Source: JBFGCM01 sp041581135 (lineage in GTDB: Bacteria > Actinomycetota > Acidimicrobiia > Spongiisociales > UBA5794). From it: 30,561 bases of DNA. The stretch lies in contig JBFGCM010000039.1 of NCBI GenBank assembly GCA_041581135.1, positions 1 to 30,561 of the forward strand, written 5' to 3'. The notes under the pieces were generated by a model. It worked only from the letters and a program-made list of their open reading frames with translations, did not search any database and had not been told where the DNA came from. Below, piece after piece: positions 16,048 through 23,771 of the stretch; position 1 is the stretch's first letter; the number at the start of each line of letters is the position of its first letter. A program made the translations under genes and the position numbers.

Positions 16048-16596
16048 GTGAAGAGCGATCAGATTCTGGCCGGGGTGATGGTGCTCGCCCTGGCGGCGGG
16101 TGCGGGTATGTGGTTCGGTCGTGCCGGGGGAGAGCCTCCTGGCCCTGTGGCGGTCACGCCGCTCACCCCGGTGGGAGCCCCGGCCGACGTCATCACCGTG
16201 CACGTGTCCGGCGCCGTCGTCTCGCCCGGTCTGGTCGAAGTCACCACAGGTGCCCGCATCGCCGATGTGATCTTCGCCGCCGGTGGCGCCCGTGGCGACG
16301 CCGCACTCGGCGTGCTCAACCTGGCCGCCACGGTGCAGGACGGCGATCAGATCGTCGTTGCCACCCACACGAGCGCGGTGCCCGGGGTCACGGCCGACGA
16401 GGGTCGCGTCCCCATCAACCGGGCCGAGCCATCCGAACTCGAGGCGCTGCCCGGGGTCGGACCCGTGCTCGCCGCCCGCATCGCCGCGCATCGTGAGACC
16501 CACGGGCCGTTCACGACCGTCGAGGATCTGCTCGCCGTTCCCGGCATCGGTGAGGCCAAGCTCGCCCAACTACGGGACCACGTGGTGCTGCCGTGA
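16048..16596 (+). CDS. comEA: Competence DNA-binding protein ComEA (SLBB plus helix-hairpin-helix)
   Basis: 182 aa from GTG 16048, preferred because the protein then begins MKSDQILAGVMVLALAAG, a short cytoplasmic start followed by one membrane anchor, with AGGGG 8 nt upstream. A longer frame from GTG 15967 would add 27 residues of poor quality. Residues about 50-110 form an SLBB domain (ITVHVSGAVVSPGLVEV). Residues about 122-182 contain the double helix-hairpin-helix domain (INRAEPSELEALPGVGPVLAARI, then FTTVEDLLAVPGIG). ComEA is an exported, membrane-anchored receptor that binds double-stranded DNA during transformation and delivers it to ComEC. Its stop overlaps the comEC start (GTGA), so the two are translationally coupled. 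Whether the organism is naturally competent is not shown by these genes alone. Confidence 0.92.
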   Translation: MKSDQILAGVMVLALAAGAGMWFGRAGGEPPGPVAVTPLTPVGAPADVITVHVSGAVVSPGLVEVTTGARIADVIFAAGGARGDAALGVLNLAATVQDGDQIVVATHTSAVPGVTADEGRVPINRAEPSELEALPGVGPVLAARIAAHRETHGPFTTVEDLLAVPGIGEAKLAQLRDHVVLP

Positions 16597-18740
16597 ATTG
16601 GCCACAGGGCCGGGGCCGGACCGCCTGCGCGGCCGCCCTTGCCACATGGGCGGGTGCGTTGGTGACGCTCACGTGGAGTTCGTGGGGCGTGGTAGCTGCC
16701 GTGGCCGGCGCCGTCGTCCTGCTGGTGGCGGGCCGGGTCCGGCCACGAGCACTCCTGCTGGGACTCGCCCTCGTCGCCGGTGCCCTCTCCGGAGGGCTCG
16801 CCGCCCATCGCACCGCTGCCTCCATGACCGCTCGTTTGCCGGTCGGGATCGTGGACCTCAGGGCGACAGTGCTGACCGATGTGGAACAGCAATTCGGCGA
16901 GGGCCGCTTCCTGGTGCGCCCCTCTCAACTGGTGACATCGCAGGGACCCCTGGCGTGGGCGGGTCCGCCGTTGCAGGTGGTGCTTCCCGAGGACCATGTG
17001 GGCACCGAACCGCGCCCCGGCGAGTCGGTCCGGGTTGCGGGGTCGCTCCGGACGTCCCCGCGAGTCATCAAGGCCATCCCGGTAGCCGGGGCACTGCGTG
17101 CAACCTCGGTCGACGTGGTGGGGGCGGGCAACCCCATGTACACGGCCGGAAACGCCTTGCGCTCCCGGGTGCAACGCGTCATGGGCCGGTCGTCCGGAGC
17201 CGAAGCTGCGCTGCTGCGGGGATTCCTGGTGGGGGATGTCACCGACCTGGCGGCGATCGATCAGGAGGCCATGCGCCGTGCCGGCCTCAGTCACTTCGTG
17301 GCCGTCTCCGGCAGCAACGTGGCGTTGTTCCTGGTGGTGTGGTGGTTGGTGCTCCTGCCGGTCGGGCTCGGGCCGCGCCGCCGTGCGGTGCTCGGCATCG
17401 TGGGCGTCGCCGTGTTCATGGTGACGACGCGGTGGGAACCGTCGGTGGTGCGGGCCGGCACGATGGCGGTGCTGGCACTGGGGGCGAGGCTGGTGGGATA
17501 CCCCCTCGACGCATGGACCGCGCTGGGTGCGGGAGTGGTCGGGCTCATCGCCGTGTCCGGCGACCTGGCCCAGAGCCTCGGTTTCCAGCTGTCGGCCGCG
17601 GCGACAGCAGGACTCCTGGTCGGGAGCGGCTTGTTCCGGGGCCGGCGGCCGCAGTGGCTCTGGGCGACGCTCGGGGCCACGGTGGCGGCGCAGGTCGCCG
17701 TCGCCCCACTCCTGTTGTTTCGATTCGGGGAGATACCGGTGGCAGCCCCACTTGCCAACGTCGTGGCTGCTCCGCTGGTCGGCGTCGCCACTGCGATAGG
17801 AGCGGCCGCGGTCGTCGTGGGGCATCCCGTGGTGGTGACCGTGGCCGAGTGGCCCGCCGGCGCGGTTCTGTGGGTGGCCCACACGATTGCAGACTGGCCA
17901 CAGCTCGGTGTGGTCCAGTCCCTCATCGGCGGCGTCGCCCTCATGGGCCTCACTCGTCCCCGCCTCCGGCTCCCCGTCGTGGCAGCGGCTGTGGCCACCG
18001 CGTTCCTCATGGTGGTCGTCTCGGCCTTCGCCACCCACGTACCGGGACAACCGATGGTCACGTTCCTCGATGTGGGCCAAGGGGATGCCACGCTGCTGCG
18101 GGGTTCCGACGGATCGGTGGTGCTCGTCGACGGGGGACGCGACCCTGGAGTGCTGGCGGCGGCGCTGCGCCGGTACGGCGTCGACACCATCGACCTGCTC
18201 GTCGCCACCCACGGCGACGACGATCACATCGGCGGTCTGATGGAGCTTCCCGGCCGGGTGCCGGTGGGTGTCTTCTGGCACCCGGACCATCCGGACAACT
18301 CCGAGGGACTACGTTCCCTGGCGGCGGCGTTCGACACTGCGGCGGTGCCGAAGCCGGGGGTCGCCTACCGGGTCGGACAGTTCACCATCGACGTGCTGGG
18401 TCCCAAGCGCCGCTTCGACGCCGTCAACGACGGGTCGCTGGTGCTGTGGGTGGACGTCTCCAAGGGCTCGTCGTTGGTGCTGACCGGAGACATCGAGGCG
18501 GTGGGGCAGGCCGATGTGGGTCCGTTGGCTGCCGACATCCTCAAGGTGCCGCACCACGGCTCGATCACGTCGGACCTGGACTGGCTGCGGCAGAGCCGTG
18601 CTTCGATAGCCGTCATCAGCGTCGGACCCAACAGCTTCGGCCATCCCCGTCGTGAGGTGATCGAGGCACTGGTGAGTGCCGGCGCCGAGGTGCGTCGCAC
18701 CGACGAGCTGGGCGACATCAGCATCTCCCTGGCGCCGTAG
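16593..18740 (+). CDS. comEC: DNA internalization channel ComEC/Rec2
   Basis: 715 aa from GTG 16593, overlapping comEA by 4 bp. The N-terminal third has two hydrophobic helices and a DUF4131-like beta region. The middle is the multi-helix competence domain, with the conserved LLRGFLVGDV, GLSHFVAVSGSNVALFL and many membrane segments up to about residue 480. The C-terminal part is a metallo-beta-lactamase-like domain (MVTFLDVGQGDATLLRG, ATHGDDDHIGG, VPHHGS) with the metal-ligand motifs intact. ComEC forms the inner-membrane channel for single-stranded DNA entry, and its lactamase-like domain is thought to degrade one strand. All three blocks are complete and the length is normal. holA begins 40 bp after the stop. 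Confidence 0.95.
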   Translation: MNWPQGRGRTACAAALATWAGALVTLTWSSWGVVAAVAGAVVLLVAGRVRPRALLLGLALVAGALSGGLAAHRTAASMTARLPVGIVDLRATVLTDVEQQFGEGRFLVRPSQLVTSQGPLAWAGPPLQVVLPEDHVGTEPRPGESVRVAGSLRTSPRVIKAIPVAGALRATSVDVVGAGNPMYTAGNALRSRVQRVMGRSSGAEAALLRGFLVGDVTDLAAIDQEAMRRAGLSHFVAVSGSNVALFLVVWWLVLLPVGLGPRRRAVLGIVGVAVFMVTTRWEPSVVRAGTMAVLALGARLVGYPLDAWTALGAGVVGLIAVSGDLAQSLGFQLSAAATAGLLVGSGLFRGRRPQWLWATLGATVAAQVAVAPLLLFRFGEIPVAAPLANVVAAPLVGVATAIGAAAVVVGHPVVVTVAEWPAGAVLWVAHTIADWPQLGVVQSLIGGVALMGLTRPRLRLPVVAAAVATAFLMVVVSAFATHVPGQPMVTFLDVGQGDATLLRGSDGSVVLVDGGRDPGVLAAALRRYGVDTIDLLVATHGDDDHIGGLMELPGRVPVGVFWHPDHPDNSEGLRSLAAAFDTAAVPKPGVAYRVGQFTIDVLGPKRRFDAVNDGSLVLWVDVSKGSSLVLTGDIEAVGQADVGPLAADILKVPHHGSITSDLDWLRQSRASIAVISVGPNSFGHPRREVIEALVSAGAEVRRTDELGDISISLAP

Positions 18741-18780
18741 TCGTGTGGCGAAGTCATACCGTCAAACTACGGTGGGGTCC

Positions 18781-19779
18781 GTGAAGTCGCTGGTAGCCAT
18801 CCTGGGGCCTTCGGACTCGGGCCCGGGCGAGCGAGAGCAGATGCTCGACCGCGCCCACAAGGCGCTGGACATGTTCGGCGTCGACGACGTGACCCGCATC
18901 GACGTCCCCGCCAAGGGGACGTCGAGCGACGAAGACAGCGGCACGTTGCGCGGCCCGGTCGAGGTCATCGTGCCGGCGCTGCAGTCCGGATCGCTCTTCG
19001 GTGGAACGACCGGCGTCTTGGTCGTCGATGCACAGTGGCTGTTGAAGGGCGAAGCGGCCGTGATCGCCGACCTCGTCGTGGGCCTCGACGAGGGTCAGGT
19101 CGCCGTGTTCGTAGCGGCCGGTGCCGTGCCGCAGCCACTCGGGAAGGCGCTCACCTCGGGCGCCGAGGTGATCCGCATCAAGAAGCTGCGCGAACGCGAC
19201 GCCTCCGAATGGCTCACCGCTGCGGCGCGGGAGCGACACGTGTCTCTGTCGCCCGACGTGGCGGGAGCGTTGCTCCAGAGATTCGGCTCCGACATCGCGG
19301 CGCTCCGCCAGGCCCTCGATCAGCTCGCCGCCAGTGGCGAGGCGGTGACGGTGGAAGTGGTGATGGACCGCTTCAAGAACCGGCCCGACGAGCCCATGTG
19401 GTATTACGCCGACGCCGTGTCGGATGGCAAGGTGGGTGAGGCGTTGCGCCGGCTCGAGGACTTCTTGCTGCATGGCCATCCGCTGCAGCTGCTGGCGTTC
19501 CTCGAGGGCGAGCTGCGGCGCCGGGCGCTGGCGGCGGCGGCCCCGGACGTCAACACGTACGCCACCTGGGTCGGTTCGAAGCCGGACGCCTACCCCGTCA
19601 AGAAGGCCTGGCAGCGCCGCAACCAGGCAAAGGGTGCCGATCTGCAGCGAGCGCTGGGGGCGTTGTCCCGGGCCGATCTGGCCATGAAGACGGCGCCCGA
19701 GGCGACCCACCGCCTCACCATGGAGCGACTCACCGTGGCTCTGTGCCGCTGGTACGGCGGGGCCCGGGCTCGGACCTAG
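18781..19779 (+). CDS. holA: DNA polymerase III delta subunit (clamp-loader wrench)
   Basis: 332 aa from GTG 18781, chosen because GGTGGGG sits 3-9 nt upstream; GTG 18772 is a close alternative. The N-terminus MKSLVAILGP, followed by an acidic region, VLVVDAQWLL, and IKKLRERDASEWLTAAARERHVSLSPDVAGALLQRFGSDIAALRQALDQLA, matches the divergent, non-catalytic AAA+ fold of delta. The C-terminal helical collar region (VGEALRRLEDFLLHGHPLQLLAFLEGELRRR) is also clear. Delta opens the sliding clamp for loading at replication forks. The family is poorly conserved, so support comes from the helical signature plus the familiar comEC-holA-rpsT-lepA order. Its TAG stop uses the same CTAG as the convergent greA stop. 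Confidence 0.88.
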   Translation: MKSLVAILGPSDSGPGEREQMLDRAHKALDMFGVDDVTRIDVPAKGTSSDEDSGTLRGPVEVIVPALQSGSLFGGTTGVLVVDAQWLLKGEAAVIADLVVGLDEGQVAVFVAAGAVPQPLGKALTSGAEVIRIKKLRERDASEWLTAAARERHVSLSPDVAGALLQRFGSDIAALRQALDQLAASGEAVTVEVVMDRFKNRPDEPMWYYADAVSDGKVGEALRRLEDFLLHGHPLQLLAFLEGELRRRALAAAAPDVNTYATWVGSKPDAYPVKKAWQRRNQAKGADLQRALGALSRADLAMKTAPEATHRLTMERLTVALCRWYGGARART

Positions 19780-20255
19780 CCGTCGTAGGGTCTGACCGAC
19801 TCCACGGTGTAGGTGAACGTTCCGCCCGGGGCCTCGTAGGACACGTCGTCGCCGGGCATTGCGCCGATGAGCGCCACGCCGAGGGGGGAGTTGGGTGAGG
19901 CGAGCAGCACGCCGGCGACCTTGTTCTCCGACGGCGCCACGAAGAACTCGTACGTGTCCCCGTCGCTGTCGCGAACCGTGGCGATCGTTCCCACTTCGAC
20001 GGCTCCGGAGTTGGACGCCTCACGCACCTCCGCAGTGTCGAGGAGATGACGAAGCTGTCGAATGCGGGCCTCCATGAGTCCCTGTTCGTGTTTGGCGGCG
20101 TCGTAGTCGGCGTTCTCTCGCAGGTCGCCATGTGAGCGCGCCTCGGCGATCCGCTCTTCGATGTGGCGGCGACCCTCGGTGGTGAGCTGCTCGTACTCCT
20201 GCTGCAGCTTCGTGTGGGCGGCAGGCGTCAGCCAGGTCTTGATCTCGTCGCTCAT
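19776..20255 (-). CDS. greA: Transcription elongation factor GreA
   Basis: 159 aa from ATG 20255-20253, 2 nt after the rpsT stop. The N-terminal coiled coil carries the tip motif SHGDLRENADYDAAKHEQ, whose acidic residues (the Asp of GDL and the Glu of REN) stimulate RNA-polymerase cleavage of backtracked RNA. The C-terminal FKBP-like domain is present (VGTIATVRD, FVAPSENKVAG, SPLGVALIG, FTYTVESV). GreA rescues stalled elongation complexes. The length is normal. It is the second gene of a two-gene rpsT-greA unit that runs against holA. The convergent stops overlap in one CTAG palindrome, so no room is left for a separate terminator. Confidence 0.95.
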   Translation of the reverse strand: MSDEIKTWLTPAAHTKLQQEYEQLTTEGRRHIEERIAEARSHGDLRENADYDAAKHEQGLMEARIRQLRHLLDTAEVREASNSGAVEVGTIATVRDSDGDTYEFFVAPSENKVAGVLLASPNSPLGVALIGAMPGDDVSYEAPGGTFTYTVESVRPYDG

Positions 20256-20257
20256 GG

Positions 20258-20524
20258 TCAGCCGAGGAGTGCGCGAACCTGCTGGATGAGCCTCGACTTG
20301 CGGCGGGCGGCGGTGCGCTTGTGCAGCACTCCGGCCGATGCCGCCTGGTCGATGGTGCGCTGGGCAAGGCGAAGCGCCTCGTCGGCGGCGGCCGCATCGC
20401 CTGCCTCGGCCGCCTCGACGGCGTTGCGAGCCCGCGTCTTCAGCTCCGAGCGCGCCGCCTTGTTGCGAAGGCGCGCCTTCTCGTTCTGGCGGTTGCGCTT
20501 CATCTGTGACTTGATGTTGGCCAT
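20258..20524 (-). CDS. rpsT: 30S ribosomal protein S20
   Basis: 88 aa. The protein is very basic and helical, with the family start MANIKSQMKRNRQNEKARLRN and ending HKRTAARRKSRLIQQVRALLG. S20 binds 16S rRNA early in 30S assembly. The ATG at 20524-20522 has a GAGG at a workable distance upstream. rpsT is divergent from lepA, sharing a 161-bp gap in which the two promoters overlap. Position between holA and lepA is usual for many bacteria; the greA gene trailing it is less usual. Confidence 0.97.
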   Translation of the reverse strand: MANIKSQMKRNRQNEKARLRNKAARSELKTRARNAVEAAEAGDAAAADEALRLAQRTIDQAASAGVLHKRTAARRKSRLIQQVRALLG

Positions 20525-20560
20525 GGGTGAACGACCTCGGGTCGGACGGGAACGGACGGT

Positions 20561-20590
20561 AGGTTAGCACTGCCTGTGCCAACGGTACAA
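20561..20590 (-). promoter_or_regulatory. Probable rpsT-greA promoter
   Basis: Read on the minus strand, TTGTAC (20590-20585) is a -35-like hexamer and TAACCT (20566-20561), preceded by TGC, is a -10-like hexamer, with an 18-nt spacer. The start point would fall about 30 nt before the rpsT ATG. The hexamers overlap those of the lepA promoter on the other strand. Confidence 0.45.
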
Positions 20591-20591
20591 T
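20564..20591 (+). promoter_or_regulatory. Probable lepA promoter
   Basis: TTAGCA (20564-20569) and TACAAT (20586-20591) with a 16-nt spacer resemble a housekeeping sigma promoter; the -10 differs from TATAAT at one position. An ATG at 20590 lies inside this -10, which argues that the lepA start is the GTG at 20686, leaving a leader of about 90 nt. Confidence 0.55.
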
Positions 20592-20685
20592 GCCGGACCG
20601 GCGCCGTACATGCCCATTCACTGCGGTGCCCACCCATCCGTGCGGCGATTCGAGACGCGCCGGCGGCCACCGACGAACCGAGCTC

Positions 20686-22494
20686 GTGAACGACCAGACG
20701 CGCATCCGCAACTTCAGCATCATCGCCCACATCGACCATGGAAAGTCGACGCTGGCAGATCGCATCCTGGAGAAGACCGGCGCCATCTCGGAGCGTGAGA
20801 TGCGCGACCAGGTGCTCGACTCCATGGACCTGGAGCGCGAGCGCGGCATCACCATCAAGGCGCAAGCTGTCCGCATCCGTCACCAACACGGCGGCGGCCA
20901 CACCTACACCCTCAACCTCATCGACACGCCCGGCCACGTCGACTTCTCCTATGAGGTCTCCCGAAGCCTGGCTTCGTGCGAAGGAGCGCTGCTGGTGGTC
21001 GACGCCTCCCAAGGGGTCGAGGCGCAGACGCTCGCCAATGCCTACCTGGCCATCGAGCACGGGCTGGAGATCATCCCGGTGGTCAACAAGATCGACCTCC
21101 CGGCCGCAGACCCGGACCGCGTCTCCGAGGAGCTCTCCACGATCCTGGGGGGTTCTCTGGAGGACGTGATCCGAGTGTCGGCCAAAACCGGGGAAGGCGT
21201 CGTCGAGCTCCTCGACGCCGTCGTGGACCGCCTGCCTCCTCCCGGCGGCGACCCGGAGGCACCGCTCCGGGCACTCGTGTTCGATTCCTACTACGACTCC
21301 TATCGAGGGGTGATCAGCTACGTCCGGGTGGTCGACGGCCGGCTGCGCCAAGGCGAGCAGGTACGGTTCATGGCCACGCGGCTCGACGACGGAGCGGACG
21401 AGGTGGGTGTGCTCACGCCTGCGGTGGTCCCGGTCGCCCAGCTCGGTACCGGCGAGGTGGGATACCTCATCACCGGCGTCAAGGAAATCGACCTCATTCG
21501 GGTGGGTGACACGGTCACGCTCGCCGGGTCCTCCGGCGGAGTCGAGGCACTCGCCGGCTACGCCGAGCCCAAGCCGATGGTGTTCAGCGGCCTCTTTCCC
21601 ACCGACGGCGACGACTTCGAGCGGCTGCGTGAGGCCCTGGACAAGCTGCGGCTCAACGACGCCTCGCTGGTCTACGAGGCGGAGACGAGCCGCGCGCTCG
21701 GTTTCGGATTTCGGTGTGGGTTCCTCGGTCTGCTCCACATGGAGATCGTGCGGGAGCGGCTGGAACGCGAGTACGACCTCGACTTGGTGGCGACCTCACC
21801 GTCGGTGGAGTACCGCGCCACCACCACCTCGGGGGAGGTCCTCAGTGTGCGCAGTCCGCAGGACCTGCCGCATGCGGCCAAGGTGGAGAAGCTCGAGGAG
21901 CCCTACGTGAAGGTGATGATCATCACGCCGTCGGAGTACATCGGCACCGTCATGGAGCTGGTGCAAGCCAAGCGGGGCGAGATGGGAGACATGACCTACC
22001 TGACGCCCGAGCGGGTGGAGCTCCACTACCGGGTGCCCCTGGCCGAGATCGTCTTCGACTTCTTCGATCAGCTCAAGTCGCGCACACGCGGCTACGCCTC
22101 GCTCGACTACGAGCCCGCCGACTACAAGGCGTCGGACCTGGTCCGGGTCGACATCCTGCTCAACGGCCAGCCCGTCGACGCCTTCTCGGCCATCGTCCAC
22201 AAGGACCGTGCTCATCACTTCGGGCGCACCATGGTGAAGCGGCTACGGGACCTCATCCCTCGCCAGCTCTTCGATGTGCCGGTCCAAGCCGCCATCGGCA
22301 GCAGAGTCATCGCCCGGGAGACCATCAAAGCGAAGCGCAAGGACGTGCTGGCCAAGTGCTACGGCGGTGACATCACCCGCAAGCGCAAGCTCCTCGAACG
22401 GCAGAAGGAAGGCAAACGTCGGATGAAGATGGTGGGGCAGGTCGAGGTGCCGCAAGAGGCGTTCGTGGCCGCCCTCCGCATCGACGATGCCTAG
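20686..22494 (+). CDS. lepA: Elongation factor 4 (LepA), back-translocating ribosomal GTPase
   Basis: 602 aa from GTG 20686, giving MNDQTRIRNFSIIAHIDHGKSTL as in most LepA proteins. ATG 20590 would add 32 unlike residues and lies inside the promoter. GTPase motifs are AHIDHGKST (G1), RGITIKAQ (G2), DTPGH (G3), NKID (G4) and SAKTG (G5). The later LepA-specific domains and C-terminal domain are complete, with GFRCGFLGLLHMEI and the basic end (KRKDVLAKCYGGDITRKRKLLERQKEGKRRMK). LepA is a conserved translation factor acting on the ribosome during stress or initiation. It overlaps hemW by 8 bp, so they form one transcript. Confidence 0.97.
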   Translation: MNDQTRIRNFSIIAHIDHGKSTLADRILEKTGAISEREMRDQVLDSMDLERERGITIKAQAVRIRHQHGGGHTYTLNLIDTPGHVDFSYEVSRSLASCEGALLVVDASQGVEAQTLANAYLAIEHGLEIIPVVNKIDLPAADPDRVSEELSTILGGSLEDVIRVSAKTGEGVVELLDAVVDRLPPPGGDPEAPLRALVFDSYYDSYRGVISYVRVVDGRLRQGEQVRFMATRLDDGADEVGVLTPAVVPVAQLGTGEVGYLITGVKEIDLIRVGDTVTLAGSSGGVEALAGYAEPKPMVFSGLFPTDGDDFERLREALDKLRLNDASLVYEAETSRALGFGFRCGFLGLLHMEIVRERLEREYDLDLVATSPSVEYRATTTSGEVLSVRSPQDLPHAAKVEKLEEPYVKVMIITPSEYIGTVMELVQAKRGEMGDMTYLTPERVELHYRVPLAEIVFDFFDQLKSRTRGYASLDYEPADYKASDLVRVDILLNGQPVDAFSAIVHKDRAHHFGRTMVKRLRDLIPRQLFDVPVQAAIGSRVIARETIKAKRKDVLAKCYGGDITRKRKLLERQKEGKRRMKMVGQVEVPQEAFVAALRIDDA

Positions 22495-23761
22495 CCGGGT
22501 CTCCGAGCCGCGCCGCGCCGCGCTTCCCGACTCGCCGGCGCTGGCTGACGGCGCCGCGGAGTGGTGGTCGGCGTATGTGCACGTTCCGTTTTGTGCCCGG
22601 CGGTGTCCGTACTGCGACTTCGCTGTGGTGACACCGGAGGAGGGTGCCGGCCCGGCGACGCGATACGTGGACGCCGTCGTCGCCGAGATGGCGCAGACCC
22701 CCACTCGGTCCGATCGGCCCGGCCTGCGCCGGCCACTCGATGCCGTGTATGTCGGGGGCGGGACCCCGTCACGGCTGCCGGCCACCGAGCTGCACCGGCT
22801 GGTCGACGCGCTGCGCGGCTCGTTCGGCGTGGCTGACAGCGCCGAGATCACGCTGGAGGCCAATCCGGAGGACTGGACGCCGTCGATGGCGGAAGCCCTC
22901 GTGGGAGCCGGTTTCACGCGAGTGTCATTCGGCGCGCAGTCATTCGAGCCCACGGTGCTGAGCTATCTGGGGCGGGCTCACACGCCCGAGGAGGCCGCCG
23001 CCGCGGTGGCGGTGGCCCGGCACGCCGGATTCGAGTCGATCAGCCTCGACCTCATCTACGGGTCGCCGCCGGATACCGACTGGCGGGACACGGTGCGCCG
23101 CGCCATCGAGCTGCAGCCGGATCATGTGAGCACCTATGCCCTCACCGTCGAAGGCGGTACCGAGCTGTTCCGCTCGATCGCGGCAGGTGCACTCGCTCCC
23201 GATCCCGATCGACAGGCAGACGCCTATGAGCTGGCGGGCGACGAACTGGGCGCCGCCGGCTACGTGCGATACGAGGTGTCCAACTACGCGAAGCCCGACC
23301 ATGCGGTGCGCTACACCATGGCGGTCTGGGCTCAAGCCCAGTACCTGGCCTTCGGGTTGGGGGCCCACGATCACCTGCTCGCCGGCCCGCCCGGTGCGGA
23401 GCCGGTGGGGGTCAGAAGGCGAAATGTGCGCCGGCTGGAGGCCTATTTGGAAGCGGTGGAGGCGGGGCGATCGCCAGAGGCCGGGAGGGAGCGGATTGCC
23501 GGCTGGCAACGCGAGCTCGAGCGCCTGTTCCTGGGCATTCGCCGAGCGGCAGGGGTCGCCGCTGGTGTGGGGGGAACGGCGCTGCTCGCCTCTCCGCAAG
23601 GCAGGCGACTCGTGGAGGCCGGAGTCCTCGTCGCTGCCGACGATCGGCTGCGGGTGCTCCGTCCCCTGCTGACCGATGCGGTGAGCAGGGCGATTCTCGA
23701 CCTGCCGCCTTCCGCGGCTTCGTCCCGACCGGAGTTATCAGTCTCCCCAGGAGACTGCTAA
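22487..23761 (+). CDS. hemW: HemW-type radical SAM protein (heme chaperone / coproporphyrinogen oxidase-like)
   Basis: 424 aa from ATG 22487, overlapping the lepA stop by 8 bp. The radical SAM cluster motif is CARRCPYCDF (CxxxCxxC followed by Phe), which separates HemW from true HemN (CxxxCxxCxC). GGGTPS, ANPED, VSFGAQSF and SLDLIYG are the usual SAM-binding and barrel motifs. HemW binds heme and delivers it to target proteins. However, the family's HNxxYW heme-binding motif is not seen: the aligned stretch reads VRYTMAVWAQAQYLAFGLGAHDH. The C-terminal wHTH-like region is short and Ala-rich. Its stop codon TAA is the right end of the CIRCE-like operator of hrcA. Function is likely but the heme-handling detail is in doubt. 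Confidence 0.88.
   Translation: MPSRVSEPRRAALPDSPALADGAAEWWSAYVHVPFCARRCPYCDFAVVTPEEGAGPATRYVDAVVAEMAQTPTRSDRPGLRRPLDAVYVGGGTPSRLPATELHRLVDALRGSFGVADSAEITLEANPEDWTPSMAEALVGAGFTRVSFGAQSFEPTVLSYLGRAHTPEEAAAAVAVARHAGFESISLDLIYGSPPDTDWRDTVRRAIELQPDHVSTYALTVEGGTELFRSIAAGALAPDPDRQADAYELAGDELGAAGYVRYEVSNYAKPDHAVRYTMAVWAQAQYLAFGLGAHDHLLAGPPGAEPVGVRRRNVRRLEAYLEAVEAGRSPEAGRERIAGWQRELERLFLGIRRAAGVAAGVGGTALLASPQGRRLVEAGVLVAADDRLRVLRPLLTDAVSRAILDLPPSAASSRPELSVSPGDC
23735..23761. promoter_or_regulatory. Variant CIRCE operator (HrcA binding site)
   Basis: TTATCAGTC-N9-GACTGCTAA matches the CIRCE consensus TTAGCACTC-N9-GAGTGCTAA at 7/9 and 8/9 positions, with the spacing exactly right. The change at position 7 is compensated in the other arm, so symmetry is kept. 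It overlaps the last codons and stop of hemW and ends 10 bp before the hrcA ATG. HrcA is expected to bind it and repress its own operon. Confidence 0.75.
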
Positions 23762-23764
23762 CTT
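23735..23764 (+). promoter_or_regulatory. hrcA promoter, probably giving a leaderless transcript
   Basis: TAACTT (23759-23764) preceded by TGC is an extended -10, and TTATCA (23735-23740) is a -35-like hexamer 18 nt upstream. The -10 ends exactly 7 nt before the hrcA ATG and no Shine-Dalgarno sequence is present (the 5' flank is CTTCTCCCCC). Transcription would thus start at or next to the A of the ATG. The CIRCE-like site covers both hexamers. Confidence 0.55.
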
Positions 23765-23771
23765 CTCCCCC

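Noticed and set aside
16347..18290. A 647-aa minus-strand open frame opposite comEA/comEC
   Set aside because: Shadow of comEC; composition is His/Arg/Gln-rich and no motif is present.
20590..20685. ATG 20590 as the start of lepA
   Set aside because: It lies inside a good -10 hexamer and adds 32 residues unlike any LepA N-terminus; GTG 20686 gives the family start.
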